A model generated the notes under the pieces. The model was not told where the DNA came from and did no database searches. It was given only the letters and a program-made list of their open reading frames with translations. A program made the translations under genes and the position numbers. This document shows, in pieces, positions 1 to 6,951 of a DNA stretch of 7,072 nucleotides. The stretch is from Arsenophonus sp052174455 (GTDB taxonomy: Bacteria; Pseudomonadota; Gammaproteobacteria; Enterobacterales; Enterobacteriaceae), in NCBI GenBank assembly GCA_052174455.1, contig JBQMRP010000025.1, positions 1 to 7,072 on the forward strand, read 5' to 3'. Positions within the stretch are counted from its first letter, which is position 1; each line of letters opens with the position of its first letter.

Positions 1-121
1 TTTTAATTATGACGCTTTCAAAGCATCTGCTTCAAGCAGATATTTCAATAAATAAGACCCTACACCATAAAATCTACTCAGATATCTTTTTAATCGGCTG
101 ATATAACTGTTTACATTTTAA
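1..121. repeat. Left arm of a perfect 121-bp terminal inverted repeat
   Basis: Bases 1-121 are the exact reverse complement of 6952-7072. I compared them base by base, and the first mismatch is base 122 against 6951. The repeat therefore begins exactly at both ends of the window. Inside the arm are two small adjacent hairpins: gcttt/aaagc at 14-24 and atctgctt/aagcagat at 25-41. Read on the minus strand, the arm holds a 36-codon stop-free frame, described separately. Identical arms beside heavily mutated DNA imply a recent duplication, gene conversion, or the shared overlap of an assembly-graph junction. Confidence 0.98.
7..117 (-). pseudogene. Tail of an unidentified coding sequence in the repeat: IS1595-type transposase end or rpmB remnant
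   Basis: Minus-strand codons run without a stop from 117 down to a TAA at 9-7, encoding a basic peptide with NVNSYISRLKRY, then SRFYGV, then LLEADALKAS. A TAA at 120-118 lies just upstream in both repeat arms. Two readings compete. As I remember it, the end of one IS1595-type transposase group reads NVNxYxSRLK..RFxGV...YL, and this fits without gaps. An insertion sequence would also explain a repeated sequence. The alternative is ribosomal protein L28 (rpmB), which follows radC on this strand in E. coli. Its KRFVT and LADLRA segments resemble KRYLS and EADALKA here, and the stop would be its own. I cannot decide between them by eye. An intact product is unlikely in either case. Confidence 0.35.
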
Positions 122-214
122 ATCTGGAATTCTTATCAATAACTCTCTAATTATCTAATCTTATTTAGGTAATGATAACTATCTTGATTCTTGCTGGCTA
201 AGTTTTCATACTAT

Positions 215-890
215 TTAACTCCATCCGAGCAAAGGATGGACTCTTATCGATAATCAGATCAAGAAAATTACTAATGCACTTTGCATTAAACTCTTCAAGA
301 ATTTCATCACTCACGTGATCCCTGTTAATCTAAGACGATTAAGAGCGCAATTCATTTTTTATTTTTATTTTAACATCTCCCGTGTTTTCTAGCTTTTCTA
401 TGTGGAATAGAAGGATTCTATTTAAAGGATCATGGGAAATATTTCATTAATTTTAACATACCACTATCCATTTATGTTGGTTGTCCAGCTGAACCAAAGA
501 AGAAAATGACGCCATCTAAATTGCTGTTTTCAAATCAATACCTATTTGTTTTACTGACTCTCGTAAAGTTAAGCTATTCAACATAAATAGTAGATAACTA
601 AAATATTTATTTTTTGTTATCTAGTCTCACCAGAGAGGTTCTAATCAGATTATTAAATGTTTTTCTGCGATCGCTAATCTTGCAAGGATCTCACTGTAAC
701 AATAATAAATCCCCAGCAGTTACATACTTACTGTAACAGTATAGCAGGATAAAGTGGAATAAGTTGTTTCAATACATAGATCAAGATCATTCAACAGATT
801 TTCACTGAGCTAAGTAATGAAATAGTACTTTATATTAGCATGGAGTGAGAAAGAATCTCTTTGATCTGTATGACTGTTTGTTTTTCATGA
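215..890 (-). pseudogene. radC: Probable radC remnant (RadC/YicR family, JAB-like domain protein)
   Basis: RadC is a conserved JAB/MPN-like metal-site protein of uncertain DNA-related function. On the minus strand, scattered frames resemble it in the right order. Near 680-640 is a segment like an ELARR stretch followed by LLSPEMTR. LDNQH at about 495-475 matches the family's LDSQH. A degraded region at about 350-315 corresponds to the metal-binding HNHPSG, with both His codons mutated. LDLIID at about 264-247 matches LDHIVI. Fragments of the terminal SFAERGWI end at TAA 217-215. The length is close to the usual 222 codons, but many stops and frameshifts intervene. The position divergent from dfp is exactly that of radC in E. 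coli, which raises confidence. The 5' end is approximate; an ATG near 887 is the best candidate. Confidence 0.6.
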
Positions 891-1118
891 CAACTCTAGC
901 AAAATTCTTCATATAGTATAAGGGGTTTATACAAACAGCCTTTACCAAGATACCCGATCATTAACATCATCTTATTTTTTCTATTTAACAACAGTAAGTT
1001 TAGAGATTCTATAACGGTTAACCAAGTAGAAGCAGACTCTTTACTTGCCTAAAGATCAATATTGATTTTAGGTGTTGTAGTTGCCTTACGATGGAACCTC
1101 ATGATCATTATATCTTTT
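891..1118. other. Spacer between the radC and dfp remnants
   Basis: This is the ancestral divergent promoter region between radC (-) and dfp (+). It contains no open frame of note, no RNA gene, and no promoter I would single out from the AT-rich background. Its length is similar to the E. coli spacer, so little net DNA has been lost here. Confidence 0.5.
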
Positions 1119-2301
1119 CTTAACTTATATCTTCAGAAGTTATTATTACCATGAATAGAGCTATTTGATGAAAGTCTATATAATAATCCGGAGCTAAAGA
1201 ATTAGTTCATCGTTTATGTGATCATACTGCAATTGTAGATGTAGTGATGACGAATTCTGATAATCTTCATTACAAGCGTGTATTTTGCTGCTCAGACTTT
1301 TTTGGCTATTAAATTTACTAATTATTTATTGAATTCTGTCGTAGAGGTTGCAATAAGTTATAGTTAATTAAGCAAATAGGCAGGTTTGATTATTTTAACG
1401 CCCGCAACTGCAAATTTGCTTACTCGTTTATCTGTTAGTATAGCTAATAATTTATTGATAACGATTTTTGTCTTCATAACTAAAATAACAATCGTGCAGA
1501 TAATAAATTATCAAATGTTATCACGTTAATATTACCAAGTAATATATTGCGATACTTAAAGATTACCATCTTTTAATTTGGTATCCTAGTCAAATGTCAA
1601 ATTTGTTAGTTATTGTTAAGTTAGCTGAGAATAGTTTTTAGCATAAGTAAGAGATAATAAATATCCATTTAATAATTATACTACTAAAGCCCAACACAAT
1701 AAAAATCGATCTGTTCGTTTTATAATTTAATCATAGCTTAAAAAATGGGTTTCGCGTATAGTTCAGGCGTGCAGAGCGCACTGATAAGATTATACTCACT
1801 TATACCCCCGTCCAGTTAATTTATTAACACCAACAGAGTTAAATATATTAATATTGTCAGCGCGTTAGAGATATATAGTTAAGTACATAATAAATTAATA
1901 AAAAAGTTTTATTGGATGTGCTGGAATTATTGCTTATCGAGTAAAAAAATTATAAAAGAAAAAATTAAAAAATAAGCAGATAAAATTATTTTTATTTTAA
2001 TAAAAAATTCTGATAGTATAGCATTTTTATTAAATTGACTAAAATCGTTCTTATGTAGTTTATTTTCAGTAGAGATAAAATATGAAGGAATATATCATTA
2101 ATAATCCGTAGATAAAAATCTAGATTTTATTTTTACAAATAATGTTTCATTAGTAATCTTGAATTTAATTCAAGAAATTAATACTCTAAATTTATTTTGT
2201 AAGATAAAGAGATATATTTACCGCATAAGCATAAATTATTGCTTGGTCACCGTTTACTTGATGAGATACTTCAATGTTATGAAAAAAAAAATAGACATTA
2301 A
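1119..2301 (+). pseudogene. coaBC: dfp/coaBC pseudogene (phosphopantothenoylcysteine decarboxylase / phosphopantothenate-cysteine ligase)
   Basis: CoaBC is a bifunctional flavoprotein that carries out two successive steps of coenzyme A synthesis, adding cysteine to 4'-phosphopantothenate and then decarboxylating it. Nearly the whole protein can be traced across shifting frames. ELVHRLCDH at about 1199-1225 matches ELVRRLRDR. LIILTPATAN at 1386-1415 matches LVILAPATAD, but the preceding Trp codon is now TAG at 1377-1379. LLIW lies at about 1571-1582. FIGCAGIIAYR at 1908-1940 matches FIGCAAVADYR. Next come EKIKK and KNSDSIA, then KNLDFIFTNNVS near 2118-2153. KLLLGHRLLDEI at 2233-2268 leads to a stop at 2299-2301. 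The span is close to the normal 406 codons, yet there are more than ten in-frame stops and several frameshifts. Its 3' end still overlaps the dut start by 23 nt, as expected from the intact operon. Confidence 0.94.
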
Positions 2302-2737
2302 AATTCTTGATCCTCGTGTAGGATATAAATTTCCTTTGCCAACTTATGCGACAAAAGGATCTGCTGGTTTAGATCTACGAGCTTGCTTAGATCAGGCTAT
2401 TCAATTAGAACCGAGTCAAACTATACTATTACATACAGGATTAGCAGTGCATATTGCAGATCAACAATTGGCTGCAGTTATTCTTCCTCGTTCATGTTTA
2501 GGACATAAACATGGTATTGTATTAGGAAATTTAGTTGGTTTAATTGATTCTGATTATCAAGGTGAATTGAAGATTTCGGTCTGGAATCGTGGTGATACAA
2601 GTTTCATTATTGAACCTGGTGAGCGTATAGCACAAATAGTTTTTATACCAATTTTTCAAGTTGAGTTTGATCTGGTACAAGATTTTAAAACGACAAAACG
2701 TGGTAGTGGTGGATTTGGTCATTCAGGACGTCAATAA
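2279..2737 (+). CDS. dut: Deoxyuridine 5'-triphosphate nucleotidohydrolase (dUTPase)
   Basis: Dut hydrolyses dUTP to dUMP and pyrophosphate in the cytoplasm, which keeps uracil out of DNA and supplies dUMP to thymidylate synthase. It acts as a homotrimer with Mg2+. The 152-residue product has the normal length and all five trimeric dUTPase motifs: GSAGLDLRA at 27-35, LPRSCLGHKHG at 69-79, GNLVGLIDSDYQG at 83-95 with the catalytic Asp at 90, PGERIAQIVF at 113-122, and the glycine-rich C-terminal arm RGSGGFGHSG at 141-150. One oddity is Cys73 where E. coli has Gly in PRSG. The frame is open upstream to an ATG at 2159, but those 40 extra codons overlie the dfp remnant, so ATG 2279 matches the family start. 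No strong Shine-Dalgarno precedes it; a GAGA lies at 2263-2266. Ancestrally it was probably translationally coupled to dfp. The only promoter-like sequence noticed upstream is TTGACT 2035-2040 with TTTATT 2059-2064, which is weak. It is the only intact gene recognised here. Confidence 0.98.
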   Translation: MKKKIDIKILDPRVGYKFPLPTYATKGSAGLDLRACLDQAIQLEPSQTILLHTGLAVHIADQQLAAVILPRSCLGHKHGIVLGNLVGLIDSDYQGELKISVWNRGDTSFIIEPGERIAQIVFIPIFQVEFDLVQDFKTTKRGSGGFGHSGRQ

Positions 2738-2765
2738 TAATATTATTATAATTAATTTATTGAAT

Positions 2766-2795
2766 TTTGTTTTTTATAAATATTGAAAAAACAAA
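2766..2795 (+). terminator. AT-only-type hairpin shortly downstream of dut
   Basis: tttgtttttt (2766-2775) and aaaaaacaaa (2786-2795) form a perfect 10-bp stem with a 10-nt loop, 28 nt after the dut stop codon. It has one G-C pair and no following T-run, so it is weak as an intrinsic terminator. It could protect the 3' end of the transcript, or it may be chance in AT-rich DNA. Confidence 0.25.
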
Positions 2796-2838
2796 GATTA
2801 TGTTGTCTGGTTTTCCTTTTACGCTGGTCTTGTTTCTC

Positions 2839-3432
2839 AATAGTAAGAAAGAGATAATAAAAACAGGCTGGAGAGAATCATGCAGGGTTTAGCTTGTTCA
2901 AATGTTAGAAACGAGTGATAGAAGTTAGAGCATTACTACAATTAAATTTCTAAGTCATATTGCTGCATTTGAAGAAGCACTTCGTCGGACTTTTTTTTAA
3001 TAAAAAAGTGCTTGGAGATAGTCTTATTGAATTTATTGAAAACTCTTTTAATTTTACGTATCAGAATATTATTCTATAAGATGAAAAAGACGCTATTTGT
3101 CATATTCGGTTGATTTTAATGTTGATTCTCTATTTTGCAGAGAGAAATCCTGCATTAACATGAATAATTACGGCATACAGGTTGCTATATGAGCAAGTGT
3201 AGTTACAAGATAGGATTAGTCAATTTTTTGAATCATTAAAGCGCAATTTCAACAGTTTTTAAAAGAAAAAATACGTGATAAGTAAAGTTTTAGTTATGAT
3301 AAGAGTTTATAATAACCTAAATTATTAGTATTTTGTTAAGTATGCTATCAGTTTTATATAGTTAGAATTTCGATATGCAAAACTAAAAAATTTTATATAC
3401 AGCTAAGCTAGTGATCTTTATTGCAACGGTAA
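2839..3432 (+). pseudogene. slmA: slmA (ttk) pseudogene, nucleoid occlusion factor
   Basis: SlmA is a TetR-like DNA-binding protein that binds chromosomal sites and blocks FtsZ assembly over the nucleoid. The remnant is nearly full length (about 198 codons) and easily read. MLETSD at 2902-2919 matches MLESSD, followed by SITTIKF for RITTAKL and EEALRR for EAALYR. A frameshift lies in the T/A runs near 2990-3006. Then come DSLIEFIEN at 3017-3043 (family DSLIEFIED), DEKDA with a stop replacing the preceding Lys codon, and FAERNPALT at 3134-3160 (family FGERNPGLT). LEFRY near 3363-3377 corresponds to RSEFKY, and ttgcaacggTAA closes at 3432. The ancestral ATG position, about 2839, now reads AAT. 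At least ten stops make it non-functional. It sits about 100 nt after dut, as in E. coli. Confidence 0.94.
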
Positions 3433-3439
3433 TAATTAA

Positions 3440-4096
3440 TTAGACTATTCACCTCTGCCTGAATACTTCAGCATAGTTTTTATGATAATGACTTAATGAA
3501 ATTTCTAATTTTTATTTGTTAAGTAGAGTGATATCATAATTATCACGATAAACTTTCATCATAGATAAATGAATTAACATATTCGAATTTTCACTTAATT
3601 AATTAATCAATTAAAATAAAAAATAGAAAATACTTTGCATTTAAATTTTAGTTTCTTGAACGACTAAGAGTTATGCTAATGTCTGGTTTATGGAGTTTCA
3701 GAGATGTCAGTGTATATTATTGAATAATATCATTGATTCTTTTAATTAAAGAAGAGATGATATTCCATGTAAAATTTACCCTACAAGTATTCGCAAACCA
3801 TATTTTAACTGAAAACCCCTTTCATTAACGCATCCGTAATGCTGACAGGCAGCTCTAATAGGCGCTATTGTTAAGGCGGGCGCTCGAAGCATATTGCTTG
3901 ACAATATTCTAACACCGTCTTGATGGTAAAGTATCGTCGCTAGACAAAATACATTTATACGAATCTCTGTACAGTAATCCTTTCATCAGAAAGGTGAACC
4001 CTGTTATTTATGATCATCATCTTCCAGTGCCTTATACACCTTCGGTAATAGTCTCCCTCATTGAGGATTCGAGAAAAAACTATAGTAACCTACTAT
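3440..4096 (-). pseudogene. pyrE: pyrE pseudogene (orotate phosphoribosyltransferase)
   Basis: PyrE joins orotate to PRPP to make OMP, the penultimate step of UMP synthesis. Minus-strand frames follow the enzyme from end to end. A degraded LSKQVLKF-like start is near 4060-4030. SPF followed by GLLY..RD near 3990-3960 matches SPYFFNAGLFNTGRD. APALTIAP near 3880-3855 matches GPAYKGIPIAT, and QHYGCVNERGFQ near 3846-3810 aligns with EHHDLDLPYCFN. A degraded ILVG then precedes the PRPP-binding loop, which has lost its DDVITAGTA residues. KESM at 3742-3731 matches RESM, NQTLA fits NGATLA, and VYRD fits VERD. The stop is TAA at 3442-3440. The length of about 219 codons against 213 shows few net indels, but stops are frequent. 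It faces slmA tail to tail, seven bases apart. Confidence 0.87.
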
Positions 4097-4815
4097 TTAA
4101 CATGCCTCGTCAGAATATTGCTGATATAGCGCCTAATTATCTCTTCCTGCATCAGGATCTGTTTGCCAGCTAGCACTTGCTTTAGTCTAGTTATCATAGT
4201 TTATGCACAACCACCTCTTTTCTTTCAGTAATTCTATATTTTAACGTAGATACCCGTGGTATTTTAGTATCCAAGATATTTCACGCTATGCTACCTCTTT
4301 TTGTATTTTTTAAAAAAGCGCACTTTTTACTAATGTCCATACTGTACCTTAAAATAACGCTATACTACTTTCTGTCGTTGGATAACATCCTAAAACCAAG
4401 AAAAACACTGAGATTTATTAGCGCATAGATATATCATGCAGCAGCCGGATGACAGCACCTCGCCAAATTTCTTCGACTGATTTTTTTGAAGAACAACTCA
4501 ACGTCACCACCATACCTATTATTTAATATTCAGCTCCGCCATAAATAACTAAGACATGAACAGGGCGATGTTGATTTAGTTGTCGAGCATAAGCATGCAA
4601 GGCACAAAAGATATCAATTTTAATATCCTGTTTTTGTGCTCACTGCAGCATAGTACAGGTGGTAGCAGCGCAAAATAGAGCATTGAGTAGCAGACAATTA
4701 TCCTTAAAAAAATCTAAAGAAGATTGAACATAGTGAAAGTAATATATCTTGCAATCACAGTCGAACAAAATATGAACCTGTTGCGCTAATCACTACTCGG
4801 TAATTTTGAAATAAC
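4095..4815 (-). pseudogene. rph: rph pseudogene (RNase PH) with an internal deletion and insertion
   Basis: RNase PH is a phosphorolytic exoribonuclease that trims tRNA 3' ends. On the minus strand the remnant shows QQVHI near 4782-4768 (family NNQVRP). S.LDFFKDN near 4720-4695 matches S.LVEFGDT. IKIDIF then LHAYARQ near 4621-4581 matches ITLDCDVLQADGGTR. GMVVTLS near 4514-4494 matches GMVAAVS. GKQILMQEEI near 4167-4138 corresponds to GEPFTHEELL, and GAISAI near 4130-4112 to GGIESI. Spacing indicates that roughly 150 nt is missing between residues of about 43 and 114, and a similar amount is inserted after about residue 181 (around 4430-4190). The upstream position relative to pyrE is the ancestral operon order. 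The remnant now abuts pyrE, so the spacer that carries the pyrE attenuator in E. coli is gone. Individual matches are modest and synteny adds much of the weight. Confidence 0.75.
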
Positions 4816-5698
4816 ATGAAATACAGGATTTTAATAAAATTTTAATATAAAAACGATTATGGGAACCTTAGGAGAGGTGCAGCAATAGCGTAGGACAAAT
4901 ACCAAACATAGTAGAAGTTATGCAGACAAGCGTTCGTTTGACAGACATACGGATCCGCGAATTAATACTTTTACTGTATTTTCAAGAAAATTATTCTACA
5001 GTCATCATCAATGGTAAAAATTAGTTTAGTTGGTTGTAGAGGGTATACATTTTAGTAAATCAATCTATGGGTATCCTTGGCAGAGAAATAGAAATCATCA
5101 TCTTATCCTGTATTCATTATATCTATCGGCACCAATTATCTTTACGTTTATCCCAGAAGTTAAGAAGGCGTGGATTATCCCTAATTCCATATAAGTGATA
5201 AATTCATCGGCAAGCATACTTGTTCAATTATTTCTCCTTAATGCAGTTGTATCTAGCGTCATCAGCTTGGCTTTAGTGATTTGCTTAAAATCCCGGATAA
5301 TCGTGACTATAGATGAATAATACTTACGTATTAAGAAAAAATTGTAGACCGAAGTTGGATGCATTGATGTGTGGCCTATTTTGAGAGTTATAAAAAATTT
5401 AGTCGGTCTGTTATCATTAATTTCTAGAGAGAGATTATAAAACGCTTCGGATAAACAGGTGGTGCAATAACCTTAAGTCATGTGTTATCTTTTTGATTCA
5501 CCCGATTTACGCTTTCCAGAAAATTTATTTTTAACTATCTGGATGAATTCCTAAAAAAATTAACATATCGTAGAACATAAACACCACTCAGATCATGAAC
5601 ATCTCAGAAGCAGCGTAACTGCACACCGAACACATCATAGTGCCTACTAAATTTCAGTTGAGGGATTTATCTTGTTACTTATTCCATTTTGGAAAAAA
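4816..5698. other. 883 bp with no recognisable gene
   Basis: In E. coli the divergent rph and yicC genes are separated by only about a hundred bases, whereas here the gap is nearly 900. All six frames are closed by frequent stops. Short minus-strand stretches, for example an ITKAKLMTLDTTALRR-like run near 5290-5240, look coding-like but match nothing I know. Some stretches are less AT-rich than the 5950-6600 region. It may be a decayed insertion or acquired gene, or expanded spacer. I see no tRNA, rRNA, CRISPR or clear inverted-repeat ends. Confidence 0.5.
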
Positions 5699-6575
5699 TT
5701 TATTGGGTTCAATATATACCCCAAGCCTAATTCTTTAGTCTGTTTATATTATTTTTTTAGAAAAGGGGTTGATCAGTTTTCTGAATGATGTGATTCCGTT
5801 CCATAGATTACTCGGTCTTTTGGATAAAAAGCTAAAATCAAGGATGATAAAACACGAAAGGTTGCGAATGATAGGTAACGTTGTATATTTCTATATTAGA
5901 TTAGTTATGCGTGTTTTTGTATTTCTAGTTTCGTTAATATTATTTCATAATAAGGATAAAATCTTTAAGTATTAATATGAATAAAATTAGATAAAAGTTA
6001 ATTTTAAAATAAAAAACCTAGAGTATCAAGTGATAATTATCATAATTTAAAAGAAAAATATGCAATAATATAATTAAAGTGGTAAAATACCTCATCGTTT
6101 TTATCCTCTTGCAAATAAAATCTTTTTTTTTCAAAAAATGAGAAAAGTTGATGATAATTTCTGTAAAGAGTCGATATTATTTCATGTGAGGAAAATTCGT
6201 TTATCTGATAATATACTTAATCAGATAAACCAAGTATGCTAATTTTGATAGTGGTTAAGTAGCTAAAGAAATTAGATTTAGATTAAATATTATCATGGTA
6301 TTACAGAAGCTGGTTCCTTAGATAAGGAACCATAAGAATTTTATTAAAACGACTCTGGTCGTAATCTAGTTACGATTATTTGTTAATATCACTATCATAA
6401 TATAAAAACTGAATTGTGGAAATCAATGAAAAACTCAATAATGAATTGAGGTCGTGAAAAAAAATCCATGTTATAATTAACTAATTTTACCGTAAATGTA
6501 CATAGTGTAAAAAAAATCTATAATACATAAAATAATAAAGTGATTTTATATCAAAAAGAATAAATAAAAAATTAG
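5699..6575 (+). pseudogene. yicC: yicC pseudogene (YicC family endoribonuclease-like protein)
   Basis: YicC family proteins act on RNA and have been linked to small-RNA turnover. The remnant spans about 292 codons against 287 in E. coli. Near the start, codons at 5709-5774 align with TAYARREIKG..WEMRSVNQ, ending in RKGVDQ. VP*ITRSFG near 5796-5822 matches LPEQFRSLE with Glu turned into a stop. KAKIKDDKTRKV at 5828-5863 matches RERIRSRLTRGKV. AKEIRFRLNIIMVLQ at 6262-6306 matches AEVVKVRSHMPEILQ. From 6450 to 6512, GR....ML*.TN...N...VK follows GRRLDFMMQELNRESNTLASK. KVILYQKE near 6537-6560 matches KVLIEQMRE, and IKN then TAG ends at 6575. Stops occur throughout. The location and strand between rph and gmk agree with E. 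coli. Confidence 0.84.
6311..6332. repeat. Perfect 10-bp hairpin inside the yicC remnant
   Basis: tggttcctta (6311-6320) and taaggaacca (6323-6332) are perfect inverted repeats separated by GA, so the hairpin would have a four-base effective loop. Followed by an AT-rich stretch (taagaattttatt), it resembles a weak terminator. It lies where yicC codons used to be, so it probably arose by mutation and has no assigned role. Confidence 0.4.
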
Positions 6576-6835
6576 ATGATGAATATCAAACACATTAATT
6601 GCCATAGTGTCAACAGAAACAAGCTAGACGGAATCTTATAACTTTAAAATCTGCGATGCGGTAACATACGAAATATTAAAAAATACCCAAAGTCGCATGT
6701 TGCGCAGCAGGAGTTAAGTCGTGAGATAATGGTAAGAATTACTGGCAGCACTAATCGTGCATACATAACGAAATTAAAAATAAAATAAACTATATTGTAC
6801 GAGAAGAAGAAATTTTTTTATATAAAATAAATTGG
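6576..6835. other. Spacer between the yicC and gmk remnants, nothing recognised
   Basis: In E. coli this interval carries dinD, yicG and ligB, but in this window only 260 bp separate the two remnants. I found no convincing trace of those genes, and no open frame beyond about 22 codons. The short frame at 6728-6788 (MVRITGS to KLKIK) has no recognised relative. Confidence 0.4.
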
Positions 6836-6951
6836 TTGAATGGGTCGTTGCTTACAGTTGTTAGCACCCGTAATGAAGCGTATGAATCTCTTATCGATGA
6901 TAAATGATAAGAGTAGTGAGCCATGACTGTTCACCCAATCTAGTGCATAAC
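6836..6951 (+). pseudogene. gmk: 5' fragment of gmk (guanylate kinase), P-loop lost
   Basis: Guanylate kinase phosphorylates GMP to GDP using ATP and is normally indispensable. A frame beginning at TTG 6836 reads G-S-L then VVS at 6857-6865 and ESLI at 6884-6895. It follows the N-terminus GTLYIVSAPSGAGKSSLI, but the ATP-binding GAGKSS core has become EAYE-S. After a frameshift and stops, VVSHDCSP at 6913-6936 matches VSVSHTTRQP. The match fades before the repeat arm at 6952, so roughly 35 of about 207 codons are visible. Position just after yicC on the same strand matches E. coli. The fragment is short, so this call leans on synteny. Confidence 0.58.
6888..6913. repeat. 8-bp inverted repeat within the gmk fragment
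   Basis: ctcttatc (6888-6895) and gataagag (6906-6913) can pair around a 10-nt loop. The same ctcttatcgat string occurs at 241-251 in the radC remnant. There is no T-run, and it is probably a chance structure. Confidence 0.3.

Noticed and set aside
215..300. IS1595-like catalytic stretch LCSDG with YENLA on the minus strand
   Set aside because: The LCSDG part overlaps codons that fit the RadC end (LDLIID and the SFAERGW fragments) in another frame, at the spacing expected for radC.
2035..2064. A dut promoter at TTGACT with TTTATT
   Set aside because: The spacing is plausible, but such matches are frequent in sequence this AT-rich, and nothing else supports it.
2159..2278. A 40-codon N-terminal extension of dut starting at ATG 2159
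   Set aside because: The extra codons overlie the dfp remnant, which aligns in another frame. The family begins at the MKKKID equivalent, which is ATG 2279.
2540..2722. A 60-codon reverse-strand open frame
   Set aside because: It lies entirely within dut on the opposite strand and has no recognisable motif.
5769..5975. A new small membrane protein
   Set aside because: It has a TTG start and no homologue I recognise, and a neighbouring frame matches the yicC family.
6585..6788. rpmB and rpmG remnants on the plus strand (short L28-like and L33-like stretches)
   Set aside because: The alignments need several gaps and the position contradicts the otherwise conserved gene order. I judged them as chance.
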